This document shows positions 1 through 8,714 of a stretch of 39,709 nucleotides of DNA, in pieces. Every line of letters starts with the position of its first letter. Position 1 is the first letter of the stretch. A program made the position numbers and the translations under genes. Source of the DNA: Deltaproteobacteria bacterium RIFOXYD12_FULL_55_16 (lineage in GTDB: Bacteria; Desulfobacterota; Desulfobulbia; Desulfobulbales; Desulfurivibrionaceae); assembly GCA_001799255.1 (NCBI GenBank), contig MGTC01000024.1:1-39709 (forward strand), given 5' to 3'. The notes beneath the pieces were generated by a model. That model was not told the DNA's origin and ran no database searches. It saw nothing but the letters and a program-made list of their open reading frames with translations.

Positions 1-462
1 ATCCGCGAGGATCTGCTGGAGCGCGCCCCGGAAAACCTGCCCACCATGTTCAAATACAAGACCCACGCCGACAACGGCTCCATGTTCAACACCCCGCCCT
101 GCTTTTCCATCTATGTGGTGGGGTTGGTTCTCAAATGGCTCAAAAAACTGGGCGGCATCGCAGCCATGGAAAAGATCAACCAGGAAAAGGCGGCCATCCT
201 TTACAAGGCCATCGACGCCACCGATTTCTACCGGGGCCACGCCAAAGCAGGCTCCCGCTCCAACATGAACATCACCTTCAACCTGCCCACCCCGGAACTG
301 GAGGCCCAGTTCATCAAGGAGGCCACAGCCTTAGGGATGGACGGACTCAAAGGCCATCGCTCCGTCGGCGGCTGCCGGGCCTCGATCTACAACGCCTTCC
401 CCAAGGCCGGGGTAGAGGCGCTGGTTGCTTTCATGCAAGAGTTTGAGAAAAAGAACGGTTGA
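1..462 (+). CDS. serC: Phosphoserine aminotransferase, C-terminal part (5' truncated by window edge)
   Basis: Frame 1 is open from base 1; translation IREDLLERAPENLPTMFKYKTHADNGSMFNTPPCFSIYVVGLVLKWL...GLKGHRSVGGCRASIYNAFP matches SerC C-terminal motifs. Confidence 0.93.
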   Translation: MREDLLERAPENLPTMFKYKTHADNGSMFNTPPCFSIYVVGLVLKWLKKLGGIAAMEKINQEKAAILYKAIDATDFYRGHAKAGSRSNMNITFNLPTPELEAQFIKEATALGMDGLKGHRSVGGCRASIYNAFPKAGVEALVAFMQEFEKKNG

Positions 463-469
463 TATTTTT

Positions 470-602
470 GCCACGAAATCCACGAAAGACACGAAAAATT
501 TTGGCTTGTAACCCCGCTTGATCCCAGGATCAACCCCATGGCAGACAGATACAACCCAACAACCTGCTTAAAACTTTCGTGTTCTTTCGTGGGTTTCGTG
601 GC
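470..602. repeat. Intergenic inverted repeat built from CCACGAAA/CACGAAA units
   Basis: Left arm gCCACGAAAtCCACGAAAGaCACGAAA (470-497); right arm CTTTCGTGTTCTTTCGTGGGTTTCGTGGC (574-602) is its near-perfect reverse complement. An inner hairpin TTGATC-CCAG-GATCAA lies between them. Confidence 0.85.
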
Positions 603-613
603 TAATTATTTCT

Positions 614-1486
614 ATGCACTATGAAGGCGCCCATATCATCCGCCCACCCAGCGAGGCGGACAGCATCATCCTCCAGGTAACGGTGGGCTGCTCCCATAAC
701 CGGTGTACCTTTTGCGGCACCTACAAGGAAGAGCGTTTCCGCATCAAGGATCAGGCTATTGTTGAGGCGGATCTTAATTTTGCTGCCCGCTACTGCCTGC
801 GGCAATCACGGGTTTTCCTGGCTGATGGCGATGTGCTGGCTTTAAGCCAGCGGCGGCTGATCGAACTGTTCACCAAGATCAGGCAACGTCTGCCCTGGGT
901 GAACCGAGTCAGCCTCTATGGCAATGCCAGGGCCATCCGGAATAAAAGTGTGGCCCAGCTCCTTGAGCTGAAAGAGTTGGGCCTGCACCGGGTGTACCTG
1001 GGGTTGGAAAGCGGCTACGATCCAGTGCTTAAGGCAATCGACAAGGGCGCAGATGCCACGCAGATGATTGAAGCCGCCCAAAGAGTACGGACGGCAGGGC
1101 TGTTTCTCTCGGTTACTGCCCTGCTCGGTATCGCCGGGGCCGCACTCTCCCAGGAGCATGCCAAGGTCACCGGCCAGGTATTGTCCGCCATGGAACCCAA
1201 CCAGACCGGTATTCTCACCCTCATGCTGCTTGAAAACACTCAACTCTATCAGCTTGCAACAGCTGGAAAATTTCAACTTCCAGGCCAACACGCTTTGCTG
1301 CGTGAACTGCGCACCATAGTGGAGCATCTTGACCTGAAAAAAGGCCAGCTCCAAAGCAACCACGCCTCCAACTACCTGGCGATCAACGCCAGAATGCCTC
1401 GGGACAAAGAGGCGGTGCTTGCGGCCATCGACCAGGCCCTGGCCGGGCATACCCCTCTTAAACCAGAATACCTGCGAGCCCTGTAA
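614..1486 (+). CDS. Radical SAM protein
   Basis: 290 aa with CSHNRCTFCGTYKEERFR (CxxxCxxC cluster) and downstream radical SAM-like segments (HRVYLGLESG). Stop overlaps the rlmN start (TAATG). Confidence 0.85.
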   Translation: MHYEGAHIIRPPSEADSIILQVTVGCSHNRCTFCGTYKEERFRIKDQAIVEADLNFAARYCLRQSRVFLADGDVLALSQRRLIELFTKIRQRLPWVNRVSLYGNARAIRNKSVAQLLELKELGLHRVYLGLESGYDPVLKAIDKGADATQMIEAAQRVRTAGLFLSVTALLGIAGAALSQEHAKVTGQVLSAMEPNQTGILTLMLLENTQLYQLATAGKFQLPGQHALLRELRTIVEHLDLKKGQLQSNHASNYLAINARMPRDKEAVLAAIDQALAGHTPLKPEYLRAL

Positions 1487-2529
1487 TGGAAAAAACCGAA
1501 TTAAAAGATCTTACCCTGGCCCAGATGCGTGAGTGGGTCAAGGCCCAGGGCTGGCCCGCCTTCCGGGCCCAGCAGATCTTCGCCTGGCTTTATCGGCCAG
1601 GGATCTCCGAATTCTCCCAGATGACCGACATCTCCAAGGAGGTCCGCGCCCAGTTGGCGGAAAAAGCGGTAATCAGCCGCCTCACCCCGGCCATGGAGGA
1701 GCGTTCCCAGGACGGTAGCGTCAAGTACGGCTTTCGCCTGACCGACGGGGCAGTCATCGAGAGTGTGCTTATCCCCGAGGACGAACGCTTGACTCTGTGC
1801 GTCTCCTCCCAGGCGGGATGTGCCATGGGCTGCAATTTTTGTCTCACCGGCACCATGGGCTTTGTCCGCAACCTGACCGCAGGCGAGATCGTAGGCCAGG
1901 TCCAGGCTGTCACCGAGATTGTTCAGGCCCAGGGCAGAAACCGGATCAACAACCTGGTCTTCATGGGCATGGGCGAGCCGCTGGCCAATTTCGACAACCT
2001 GATCAACGCCCTCAACATCCTTATGGAGCAAACCGGGCTTGATTTCTCCAGCCGCCGGATCACCATCTCCACCTGCGGCATCATTCCCAAGCTCAAGGCT
2101 CTGGGCGAGGCAGTGACGGTCAATCTCGCCATTTCCCTCCATGCGGCGGAAGATGAAACCCGCACTCAGCTCATGCCCATCAACCAGACCTATCCGGTGG
2201 ACGATCTGCTTGCCGCTTGCCGCGCCTATCCCCTGCCCAACCGCCGCAAAGTCATGATCGAGTACATCATGATCAAGGATCTTAACGATTCCGTTCGCCA
2301 TGCCCGGTTGCTGATTAAAAAGCTGCACGGCTTGCGCTGCAAGGTCAACCTCCTGCCCTACAACGAAAACAAAACCTTCCCCTACCAAAGCCCGGATCGA
2401 GACCTGGTTGAGCTTTTCCAGAAAACCTTGCGGGATTCGGGCATTACTGCCTTGATCCGCGAGTCCCGAGGCGCGGATATCTCTGCGGCCTGCGGCCAGC
2501 TTGCGGCGGAGGCAGACGAGGAAGAATAG
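1486..2529 (+). CDS. rlmN: 23S rRNA (adenine2503-C2)-methyltransferase RlmN
   Basis: 347 aa; SSQAGCAMGCNFCLTGTMGFVRNLTAGEIVGQV, FMGMGEPLANFDN, ISTCGIIPKL, LAISLHA motifs. Confidence 0.96.
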   Translation: MEKTELKDLTLAQMREWVKAQGWPAFRAQQIFAWLYRPGISEFSQMTDISKEVRAQLAEKAVISRLTPAMEERSQDGSVKYGFRLTDGAVIESVLIPEDERLTLCVSSQAGCAMGCNFCLTGTMGFVRNLTAGEIVGQVQAVTEIVQAQGRNRINNLVFMGMGEPLANFDNLINALNILMEQTGLDFSSRRITISTCGIIPKLKALGEAVTVNLAISLHAAEDETRTQLMPINQTYPVDDLLAACRAYPLPNRRKVMIEYIMIKDLNDSVRHARLLIKKLHGLRCKVNLLPYNENKTFPYQSPDRDLVELFQKTLRDSGITALIRESRGADISAACGQLAAEADEEE

Positions 2530-2705
2530 AGCAAACCCATTGCCTGCAAAAGCGTTTTCAGGTTTTTCCATTGACTTCCCAACACCATTGGGCATAACAT
2601 TTCGATAAAGAAAACAGCACGTCTTACACTTTTTTACCCCATAAAATACGCAAGGCCGGATAGTTCCCGACTCAGAAAATCAGACCCCAGCCCAAGGAGA
2701 ATCCC

Positions 2706-3317
2706 ATGATCCATTTCACCCCCCGCCGCCGTAACCTGCTGGCCCTTTGTCTTGTGGCCCTCCTTGTCCTTGGCGGCTGCGCCACCTACACCCGACAGAT
2801 CGTTCTCCGCTACGACCCCGTAACCACTACGCGCTTTGGCGGCGGCGATCTTTATCTGGTAAATGCCGATCTGCAACCACCAACCGCTTCCGGGGCTTGG
2901 GCCTTTGGCAACACGAAAAATGCCGAGGGCGTGATGCTCGACACCCTGTGGAGCGGGGTCTCCCCTGCCGGTCTGGTGCAGAGCGCCTTGCAGCGTGAGC
3001 TTGACCGCACCGGCTATCAGGTGATCCCGGCCCAAAAAACGCCGGATTTGTCTAACAAGATGGTGGAGATCACCGCTGTAACGGTGAATGTCGATCAGGT
3101 CTCCAATATCTCCCGGATCAACGCCACCTGCACCATCAGCGTTTCGTTTACGGTGACGAAGAACGACCTGCCGGTGCGCAAGCTGCACTACGAGGCAAAG
3201 GGAAGCGACCTGTCAATCAAGGATCGCGACCGGCTGGCTGAGACCCTGCTCCGCACCACCTTGCAGGATGTGATGAAGCAGGCTATTCCGGATATTGTGG
3301 CTATTTTAGAACAGTAA
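2706..3317 (+). CDS. Putative lipoprotein of unknown function
   Basis: 203 aa; N-terminal signal with lipobox VLGGC; RBS aaggag upstream of ATG. Confidence 0.75.
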   Translation: MIHFTPRRRNLLALCLVALLVLGGCATYTRQIVLRYDPVTTTRFGGGDLYLVNADLQPPTASGAWAFGNTKNAEGVMLDTLWSGVSPAGLVQSALQRELDRTGYQVIPAQKTPDLSNKMVEITAVTVNVDQVSNISRINATCTISVSFTVTKNDLPVRKLHYEAKGSDLSIKDRDRLAETLLRTTLQDVMKQAIPDIVAILEQ

Positions 3318-3444
3318 TGCAGAAACAAGGAGTTTATTTAAAAAGGTTGTGCGCAATCCCGGAAGTTTTGGCAAACGTAATAAGGCTGAGGAAGTTCTCA
3401 AAGTACTCACCTGATAAAAAACGGCAGGCGATAAGGAGCAGGAG

Positions 3445-4071
3445 ATGCTTGATAACTGGAAAAGATGGCATCTGGTGGTGGGGGTCTGGATATTGGCGTT
3501 AATGGCGTTTCCTGTTTGTGGCCGTGCGGCAGAAGCTATGAACACAGGGATAAGCCCCGGAAGCGAGGTCACGATGAATGTTACCGGAGATGACTATCTT
3601 CTTGGGCCAGGGGATGTGCTCTCCATTTCTGTATGGAAAAATGCTGACCTGACCAAGACAGTGCAAATATCGCCGGACGGGATGATTTATTTCCCCTTGC
3701 TCGGCCAGATAATGACGGACGAGATGACCGTGGCGCAACTCACCCAAACGTTACAGGAGAAAATAGCCCCGTTTGTACCAGATCCGCAAATCTCTGTTGA
3801 GGTGCAACAGGTGAATAGCCTGGCGGTGTATGTGATTGGAAGGGTAATTCATTCCGGGCGGTTTGTATTTAACGGAAATATCAATGTGCTGCAGGCGCTT
3901 GCTATGGCAGGCGGTCTTAATCCCTTTGCAAAACGTTCTGAGATCAAAATCATCAGGACGGAAAAGGAAGGGGTCAAGGTGTATCCCTTTGATTATAATG
4001 CGGTAACCGAGGACAACGCCCTGGCGCAAAATATCCAACTGAAACGCGGCGACACAATCGTTGTGCCATAA
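3445..4071 (+). CDS. Polysaccharide biosynthesis/export protein (Wza/SLBB family)
   Basis: 208 aa; signal peptide, then DDYLLGPGDVLSISVWKNADLTKTVQISPDGMIYFPLLGQI and VYVIGRVIHSGRFVFNGNINVLQALAMAGGL, typical of poly_export plus SLBB. Confidence 0.9.
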   Translation: MLDNWKRWHLVVGVWILALMAFPVCGRAAEAMNTGISPGSEVTMNVTGDDYLLGPGDVLSISVWKNADLTKTVQISPDGMIYFPLLGQIMTDEMTVAQLTQTLQEKIAPFVPDPQISVEVQQVNSLAVYVIGRVIHSGRFVFNGNINVLQALAMAGGLNPFAKRSEIKIIRTEKEGVKVYPFDYNAVTEDNALAQNIQLKRGDTIVVP

Positions 4072-4073
4072 CG

Positions 4074-5285
4074 ATGCTAGCCATCCTGGATGTTGGATAC
4101 TCTATGAAACTGGCAACCTTTCTTTTGTCTTTTCTGTTGTTGTTTGCTCCCTGGCTTACGGCCTCGGCTCTTGCCGATGAACGCAAGGTTATCCCCTCAA
4201 TAACCGTTCAGCAGGAATATAATGACAATTTGTACTTTTCTTCACAGATACGAGATAGCGATTTTATTACTACTGTCTCGCCAGCCCTCGAATTAATCAA
4301 CAACACGGAGCGTTTACAAGCAGGGATAAAAATGCAGCTGAACGGCGTCTATTATCATAAAAACCAGAACCTGCACAGTATTGACCCGGATTATTCCGGT
4401 ACGTTGCGTTATGCCATGTCACCCAGGGCAAATCTATTTACTTCGGCAGGATACCGTCGTGATTTACGGGTTGATCGTGATTTTACGCAAACAGAGTTTC
4501 TGTTTGGCGCTGTTAACCGCACTCGATATATTTATCGATTAGGAGGAGATTACGCCCTGTCTGAAATTATGGACGGACAATTGCAATATTCTTTTAACGG
4601 TGATTATTATGAGGGCTCAAACTATTCCGATTACAAGTCGCAGGATATATCCTTTTTACTCAGTAGAGATTTATCCCGGATTGTTCCCCGAACCACTGGC
4701 AGAATGAATTTAGGAATTACAAAATTTAACACCGCAGGCTCGGAAGTAACCAATTATTCCGGCACGATCGGGACAAAGCGGCGTTTAAATGAGCAGATCA
4801 GCTATTTTGTCGATATCGGTCTCCGTTACACCCAATCAATCGCCAATACCATCTCGGTTGCCAACGGGAATCCCTACGAAGAAGATGCCGACAGCTCTGG
4901 GCTATCTGGTCAGGCTGGCGTATCCTATCTCAATAACGTCAAACTGGTTTTTTCGCACGGCGTCACGGCAACAAGCGGCAGAAGCGGAACCATAGAACGA
5001 ACAGCGGCGCAGGCTAATGTGAATCGGAGATTGACCGGAATCATCCGGGTTGATTGCACCGTCGGATATTTTATGGACAAATCAATGCAGGACAAACTGT
5101 CTGCACTTGTAATTGACGAAAGATACCTATGGTTTCAACCGAAAATATTCTATGATTTCACCAATCAAATTGCGCTTGAAACTTCGTATAATTATGAGAT
5201 GGTGAATAATAGCGAGACAAACACCGATGCGTATCGAAATCTTGTTTTGTTAAGGCTAGTTTTTCAGCACCCACTGTTTAAATAG
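4074..5285 (+). CDS. Outer-membrane beta-barrel protein, polysaccharide-locus associated
   Basis: 403 aa; signal peptide from internal Met at 4104 (MKLATFLLSFLLLFAPWLTASALA); alternating aromatic/polar beta-strand pattern; C-terminal Phe region (VFQHPLFK). Confidence 0.7.
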   Translation: MLAILDVGYSMKLATFLLSFLLLFAPWLTASALADERKVIPSITVQQEYNDNLYFSSQIRDSDFITTVSPALELINNTERLQAGIKMQLNGVYYHKNQNLHSIDPDYSGTLRYAMSPRANLFTSAGYRRDLRVDRDFTQTEFLFGAVNRTRYIYRLGGDYALSEIMDGQLQYSFNGDYYEGSNYSDYKSQDISFLLSRDLSRIVPRTTGRMNLGITKFNTAGSEVTNYSGTIGTKRRLNEQISYFVDIGLRYTQSIANTISVANGNPYEEDADSSGLSGQAGVSYLNNVKLVFSHGVTATSGRSGTIERTAAQANVNRRLTGIIRVDCTVGYFMDKSMQDKLSALVIDERYLWFQPKIFYDFTNQIALETSYNYEMVNNSETNTDAYRNLVLLRLVFQHPLFK

Positions 5286-6127
5286 TGGCAACTGCTCACC
5301 ATGAGGCTAATACGATGCGTCGTGAAACAGCTCTCCCCCTCTCCCTGCTTCTCGCCCTTCTTCCCCTAACCAGCGATGCGGATCTGCGCCCGATCAAGAA
5401 GCTCCGGGCAGGGCTGCCCCCCTATGCCGTGACAGAAAAGATCGTTCGCCACAATGAGCAGGTTGTGGCCAGCAGGCCTACCGACAAGCCCTTGCAAACG
5501 CCAGGCACCCCGCACCTGACCTGGCTGGCGGATTGCGATGCCCGGGTGCAGGCAACCTTGTTCTATCCTGAGCCGATTGATACAATTTATACGGTTCGCA
5601 ATCCCGGCAATCAACTCTCGCTGTCTGCCGGAGCTATTGACTACGGGGTCAACGAACTCCTTACCCCTGTTCTGCTTATCACTGGTAACACCAACAGCGA
5701 CAGCCTCCGGCTGTTCGTCAAAGGGTATAGCCATCTGGGAGCGGATCTGCGGCGTGATCTGGATGGCTTGCGCCTTTCTCTGGCGGAAACAGACCCTGGA
5801 GCTGGGGCAATGACAGAACTCGCCCTGGTGGAAAAAAATGTTGATTTTCAAGTAGCCACGGCCCTGAAACGGTACAGGGAAAGGATGGAAAGCGGCAGAC
5901 TGGTAGTGATCGGGGCGGTAATCGACCTGAACAATCAGTACAGACTCGGGTTTAATCGTTTACGCATTATCAACATCAATGGTGAAACCACACCGGAAAA
6001 ATTGCGGGTCATGCATCATCTCATCCGCTTGGACAAACGACTGCTTGGTCTGGTTGGTCGCCAGCCATGGGAAGAGGAGAACAAGGAGACCAAGGTCACC
6101 AGAAAGGGTAGTACCGGAAAGAAATAA
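5285..6127 (+). CDS. Hypothetical secreted protein
   Basis: Frame-consistent ORF overlapping the previous stop (TAGTG). A signal peptide begins at internal Met 5315 (MRRETALPLSLLLALLPLTSDA). No family recognised. Confidence 0.65.
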   Translation: MATAHHEANTMRRETALPLSLLLALLPLTSDADLRPIKKLRAGLPPYAVTEKIVRHNEQVVASRPTDKPLQTPGTPHLTWLADCDARVQATLFYPEPIDTIYTVRNPGNQLSLSAGAIDYGVNELLTPVLLITGNTNSDSLRLFVKGYSHLGADLRRDLDGLRLSLAETDPGAGAMTELALVEKNVDFQVATALKRYRERMESGRLVVIGAVIDLNNQYRLGFNRLRIININGETTPEKLRVMHHLIRLDKRLLGLVGRQPWEEENKETKVTRKGSTGKK

Positions 6128-6173
6128 CGTCACATTCGTTGTCGACTGCACAGATACCTCGGTAAGCCAACCC

Positions 6174-6211
6174 AAAAGCCCCCCGGACGGGTTTCCGTCC
6201 GGGGGGCTTTT
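6174..6211. terminator. Bidirectional Rho-independent terminator
   Basis: AAAAGCCCCCCGGACGG-GTTT-CCGTCCGGGGGGCTTTT perfect 17-bp stem between convergent genes. Confidence 0.93.
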
Positions 6212-6238
6212 CTAACCAGCAACCTTAATATTCAGCGT

Positions 6239-7168
6239 TTAGCAGCCAAAGGCCTTCTGCAACGGCGGCACGGTCTGTTTCTTGCGGCTCATCATGCCGT
6301 CTATCCACATGGAGTTACCGGCAATCTTGCCGCCGAAAGCCTGCTCAATAACCGCAGGCTCATCAGAAACAACCAGCAGATCGGTGCCCTCTTTCACAAC
6401 ATCGGTAAGCATGAACAGTACGGAATGACGGCCATCCTTCTGGAGATCCTCAAGAGCCTTGTACAGGTCGGCGCGAATTCCGGCAACCTGATCGATGGTG
6501 GCGAGTTCGAGCTGGCCGATGCCGACCTTCTTGCCGTTCATGTCGAAATCCTTGTAATCACGGAAGACGAGATCTTTCATGGGGATACCGTCGATGGAAG
6601 ACTTGGCCTTCAGCATCTCCATGAAGAGCGCATCGGTGTCGGCAACGCCGGCAATTTCTTTCAGGGCAGCAACCGCAGCCTTGTCAGGGGCGGTGCAGGT
6701 GGGGGACTTGAAGTTCACGGTGTCGCTCAGGATGGCGGAAAGCATAACTCCGGCAATATCCTTGGGCAGGGCGACATTGTTGTTCTTGAACATTTCGTAC
6801 AGCACGGTGCAGGTGCAGCCGACCGGCTGGGCATTGAAAACGATCGGGTTGTTGGTGGTAATGTCACCGATCTTGTGGTGATCGACAATAGCAACAACCT
6901 CGGCGTCCTTGATGTTTGCCGGAGCCTGCCCGATATCACTGAAATCGACCAGGGCAACCTTCTTACCCGCAGCGTCCGTCATGGTCTGGGGCGCGGCCAG
7001 ACCGAAGTTTTTGAGAACCGTGACGCTCTCTGGGTTCAGCTTGGCTGCCTCAATCTGCATGCAGGCAACGGCGTCGGTACCGGTAGCCTTCAGATAATGG
7101 GCGTAGGCAATGGCGGCGGCAACGGAATCGGTATCGGGATTTGAATGGCCAACAACACAAACAGACAT
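6239..7168 (-). CDS. ppaC: Manganese-dependent inorganic pyrophosphatase (family II)
   Basis: 309 aa; VVGHSNPDTDSVAAAIAYA, VAIVDHHKIGD, CTCTVLYEMF, SDTVNFKSPTCT, C-terminal SRKKQ. Confidence 0.95.
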   Translation of the reverse strand: MSVCVVGHSNPDTDSVAAAIAYAHYLKATGTDAVACMQIEAAKLNPESVTVLKNFGLAAPQTMTDAAGKKVALVDFSDIGQAPANIKDAEVVAIVDHHKIGDITTNNPIVFNAQPVGCTCTVLYEMFKNNNVALPKDIAGVMLSAILSDTVNFKSPTCTAPDKAAVAALKEIAGVADTDALFMEMLKAKSSIDGIPMKDLVFRDYKDFDMNGKKVGIGQLELATIDQVAGIRADLYKALEDLQKDGRHSVLFMLTDVVKEGTDLLVVSDEPAVIEQAFGGKIAGNSMWIDGMMSRKKQTVPPLQKAFGC

Positions 7169-7325
7169 GGTGATCCTCCTTGAATTTTTTTATTGCAGCA
7201 AAAATATCCTGTTACAGGACTATGACCTTTCTAAAATCAGAATGCTCAAAACTTAAAACGGGCAAAGAATAGTGTTGTTAAGATAGAGAGTCAAGAAGAA
7301 AGACGAGAAAATGCCTGGGATGGAA

Positions 7326-7841
7326 TTATTTATGTCCTGGTTTCTCGTCTTCGCGCCGCTGTCTAAAAGGCAGATGCGGGGTATGCACCCCCTCCCGCAG
7401 CATGAAGAAGCTGGTTTCAAGAAGCTCGACCCCGGTCAGCACCCCGACCGTAAGCACAGCCAGAACCACGCCCCCATGCTCATAACCCAGCCCGATGGCC
7501 GAGCCGATGGCAGCCAGCATCCAGATTACCGCAGCCGAAGTAACCCCCTGCACCAAGCCTTCCTTGGCCATAATTACCCCCGCGCCAAGAAAACCGATGC
7601 CAGTGACAACCTGACCCACCACCCGGCTGGGGTCTGCGCCCGTGCCTTCAGTGATCAGAGCGCCCAGCGCGACAAAGACCTCGGTGCCAAGACAGATGAG
7701 AATGCTGGTGCGGATGCCCGCCGGTTTGCCGCGCAGTTGGCGTTCCAGGCCGATGATGCCGCCACAGATAAGGGCAACGGCAATGCGCTGCCAGAAGATC
7801 GGCGTGTAGGGATCGAACAGTGGCATGGTCAGAGGTTCCAT
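7326..7841 (-). CDS. MgtC family membrane protein
   Basis: 171 aa; ALICGGIIGLERQLRGKPAGIRTSILICLGT and RVVGQVVTGIGFLGAGVIM, typical of MgtC/SapB. Confidence 0.92.
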   Translation of the reverse strand: MEPLTMPLFDPYTPIFWQRIAVALICGGIIGLERQLRGKPAGIRTSILICLGTEVFVALGALITEGTGADPSRVVGQVVTGIGFLGAGVIMAKEGLVQGVTSAAVIWMLAAIGSAIGLGYEHGGVVLAVLTVGVLTGVELLETSFFMLREGVHTPHLPFRQRREDEKPGHK

Positions 7842-8656
7842 TACGGTTGAACCTTAAGGTCAACTATGTGGTGACACCACCTTTTTTGCCGATTAAAAAT
7901 AAGCCCCAGGATCTTTTCCCTTGGAATCAACTTCAGGATATTGTTGATCTCCTTGGCAGAGTTTCGACCATATTGTGTTACTACCAGGATTCCGTCTACA
8001 AGCGGGGCAAAGGTAATCGCATCCGCCCCCTCCTTAAGGCTGGGAAGATCAAAGATTATATATCGGTTTGCGTATCTCTCCTTCATTTCGGCGACAAGGC
8101 TCTTCATCTGCGGCGAGCCCAATAATTCAGTGGTATCCTGAAATGTCTGCCCACCAGAGATAAGGGTCATCTTCTCTACCCCTGGCCAACTGATAATTTC
8201 ATTCAAGGAGCAATCGTTAAGAAGAAAATCCCCCAATCCCCTGTCTGATTTATACCCGAAACGCTTATGGATATCCTGTTTTTTTAAATCGCAGTCCACG
8301 AGCAGAACCGTCTGGTTAAATTCTCTGGCAAGGGTAATTGCCAGATTGATGGCGGTGAGAGTCTTACCCTCACCCGGTTGTACGCTTGTCACCATCAAGG
8401 TGTTCCAGCCCCTCTCTTTGGTTCTTTGTATAATCTGCGCCCGGAGAACTTTATAATTATCTATTTCGGTAGCGCCCGGAGTAATGCAAACGCACTTGTT
8501 TTTCATCAGTGCGTCCTGGTTGCAGAGAACTTGAGAAGATTTTGCATAGGCTGGCGACTGCCAGGACTTTTCCTCTCCGGAAGGACTTGATTCTTCGCCC
8601 CATATATCTTCCTGATGCTTTCTTCGCTCCCCGTCAAAGGCTTTCCGTAAACTCAT
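7841..8656 (-). CDS. CpsD/CapB-family exopolysaccharide ATPase (BY-kinase-like)
   Basis: Walker A VTSVQPGEGKTLTAINLAITLA, Walker A' VLLVDCDLKKQDIH. The start at 8656 (MSLRKAF) has RBS gaaggag; the ORF track extends upstream to 8725. Confidence 0.87.
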   Translation of the reverse strand: MSLRKAFDGERRKHQEDIWGEESSPSGEEKSWQSPAYAKSSQVLCNQDALMKNKCVCITPGATEIDNYKVLRAQIIQRTKERGWNTLMVTSVQPGEGKTLTAINLAITLAREFNQTVLLVDCDLKKQDIHKRFGYKSDRGLGDFLLNDCSLNEIISWPGVEKMTLISGGQTFQDTTELLGSPQMKSLVAEMKERYANRYIIFDLPSLKEGADAITFAPLVDGILVVTQYGRNSAKEINNILKLIPREKILGLIFNRQKRWCHHIVDLKVQP

Positions 8657-8714
8657 CGCCACAGCTCCTTCTCCATCAAAATACCTCAAGAATAGGTATC
8701 CAGCCTCTTCCGCT

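Noticed and set aside
1501-2595. 364-aa minus-strand ORF antisense to rlmN
   Set aside because: Fully overlapped by a clear rlmN; composition is typical of shadow ORFs in GC-rich coding sequence. The same applies to other long antisense ORFs (e.g. 14925-16229, 20578-21981, 27762-28883, 12077-12805).
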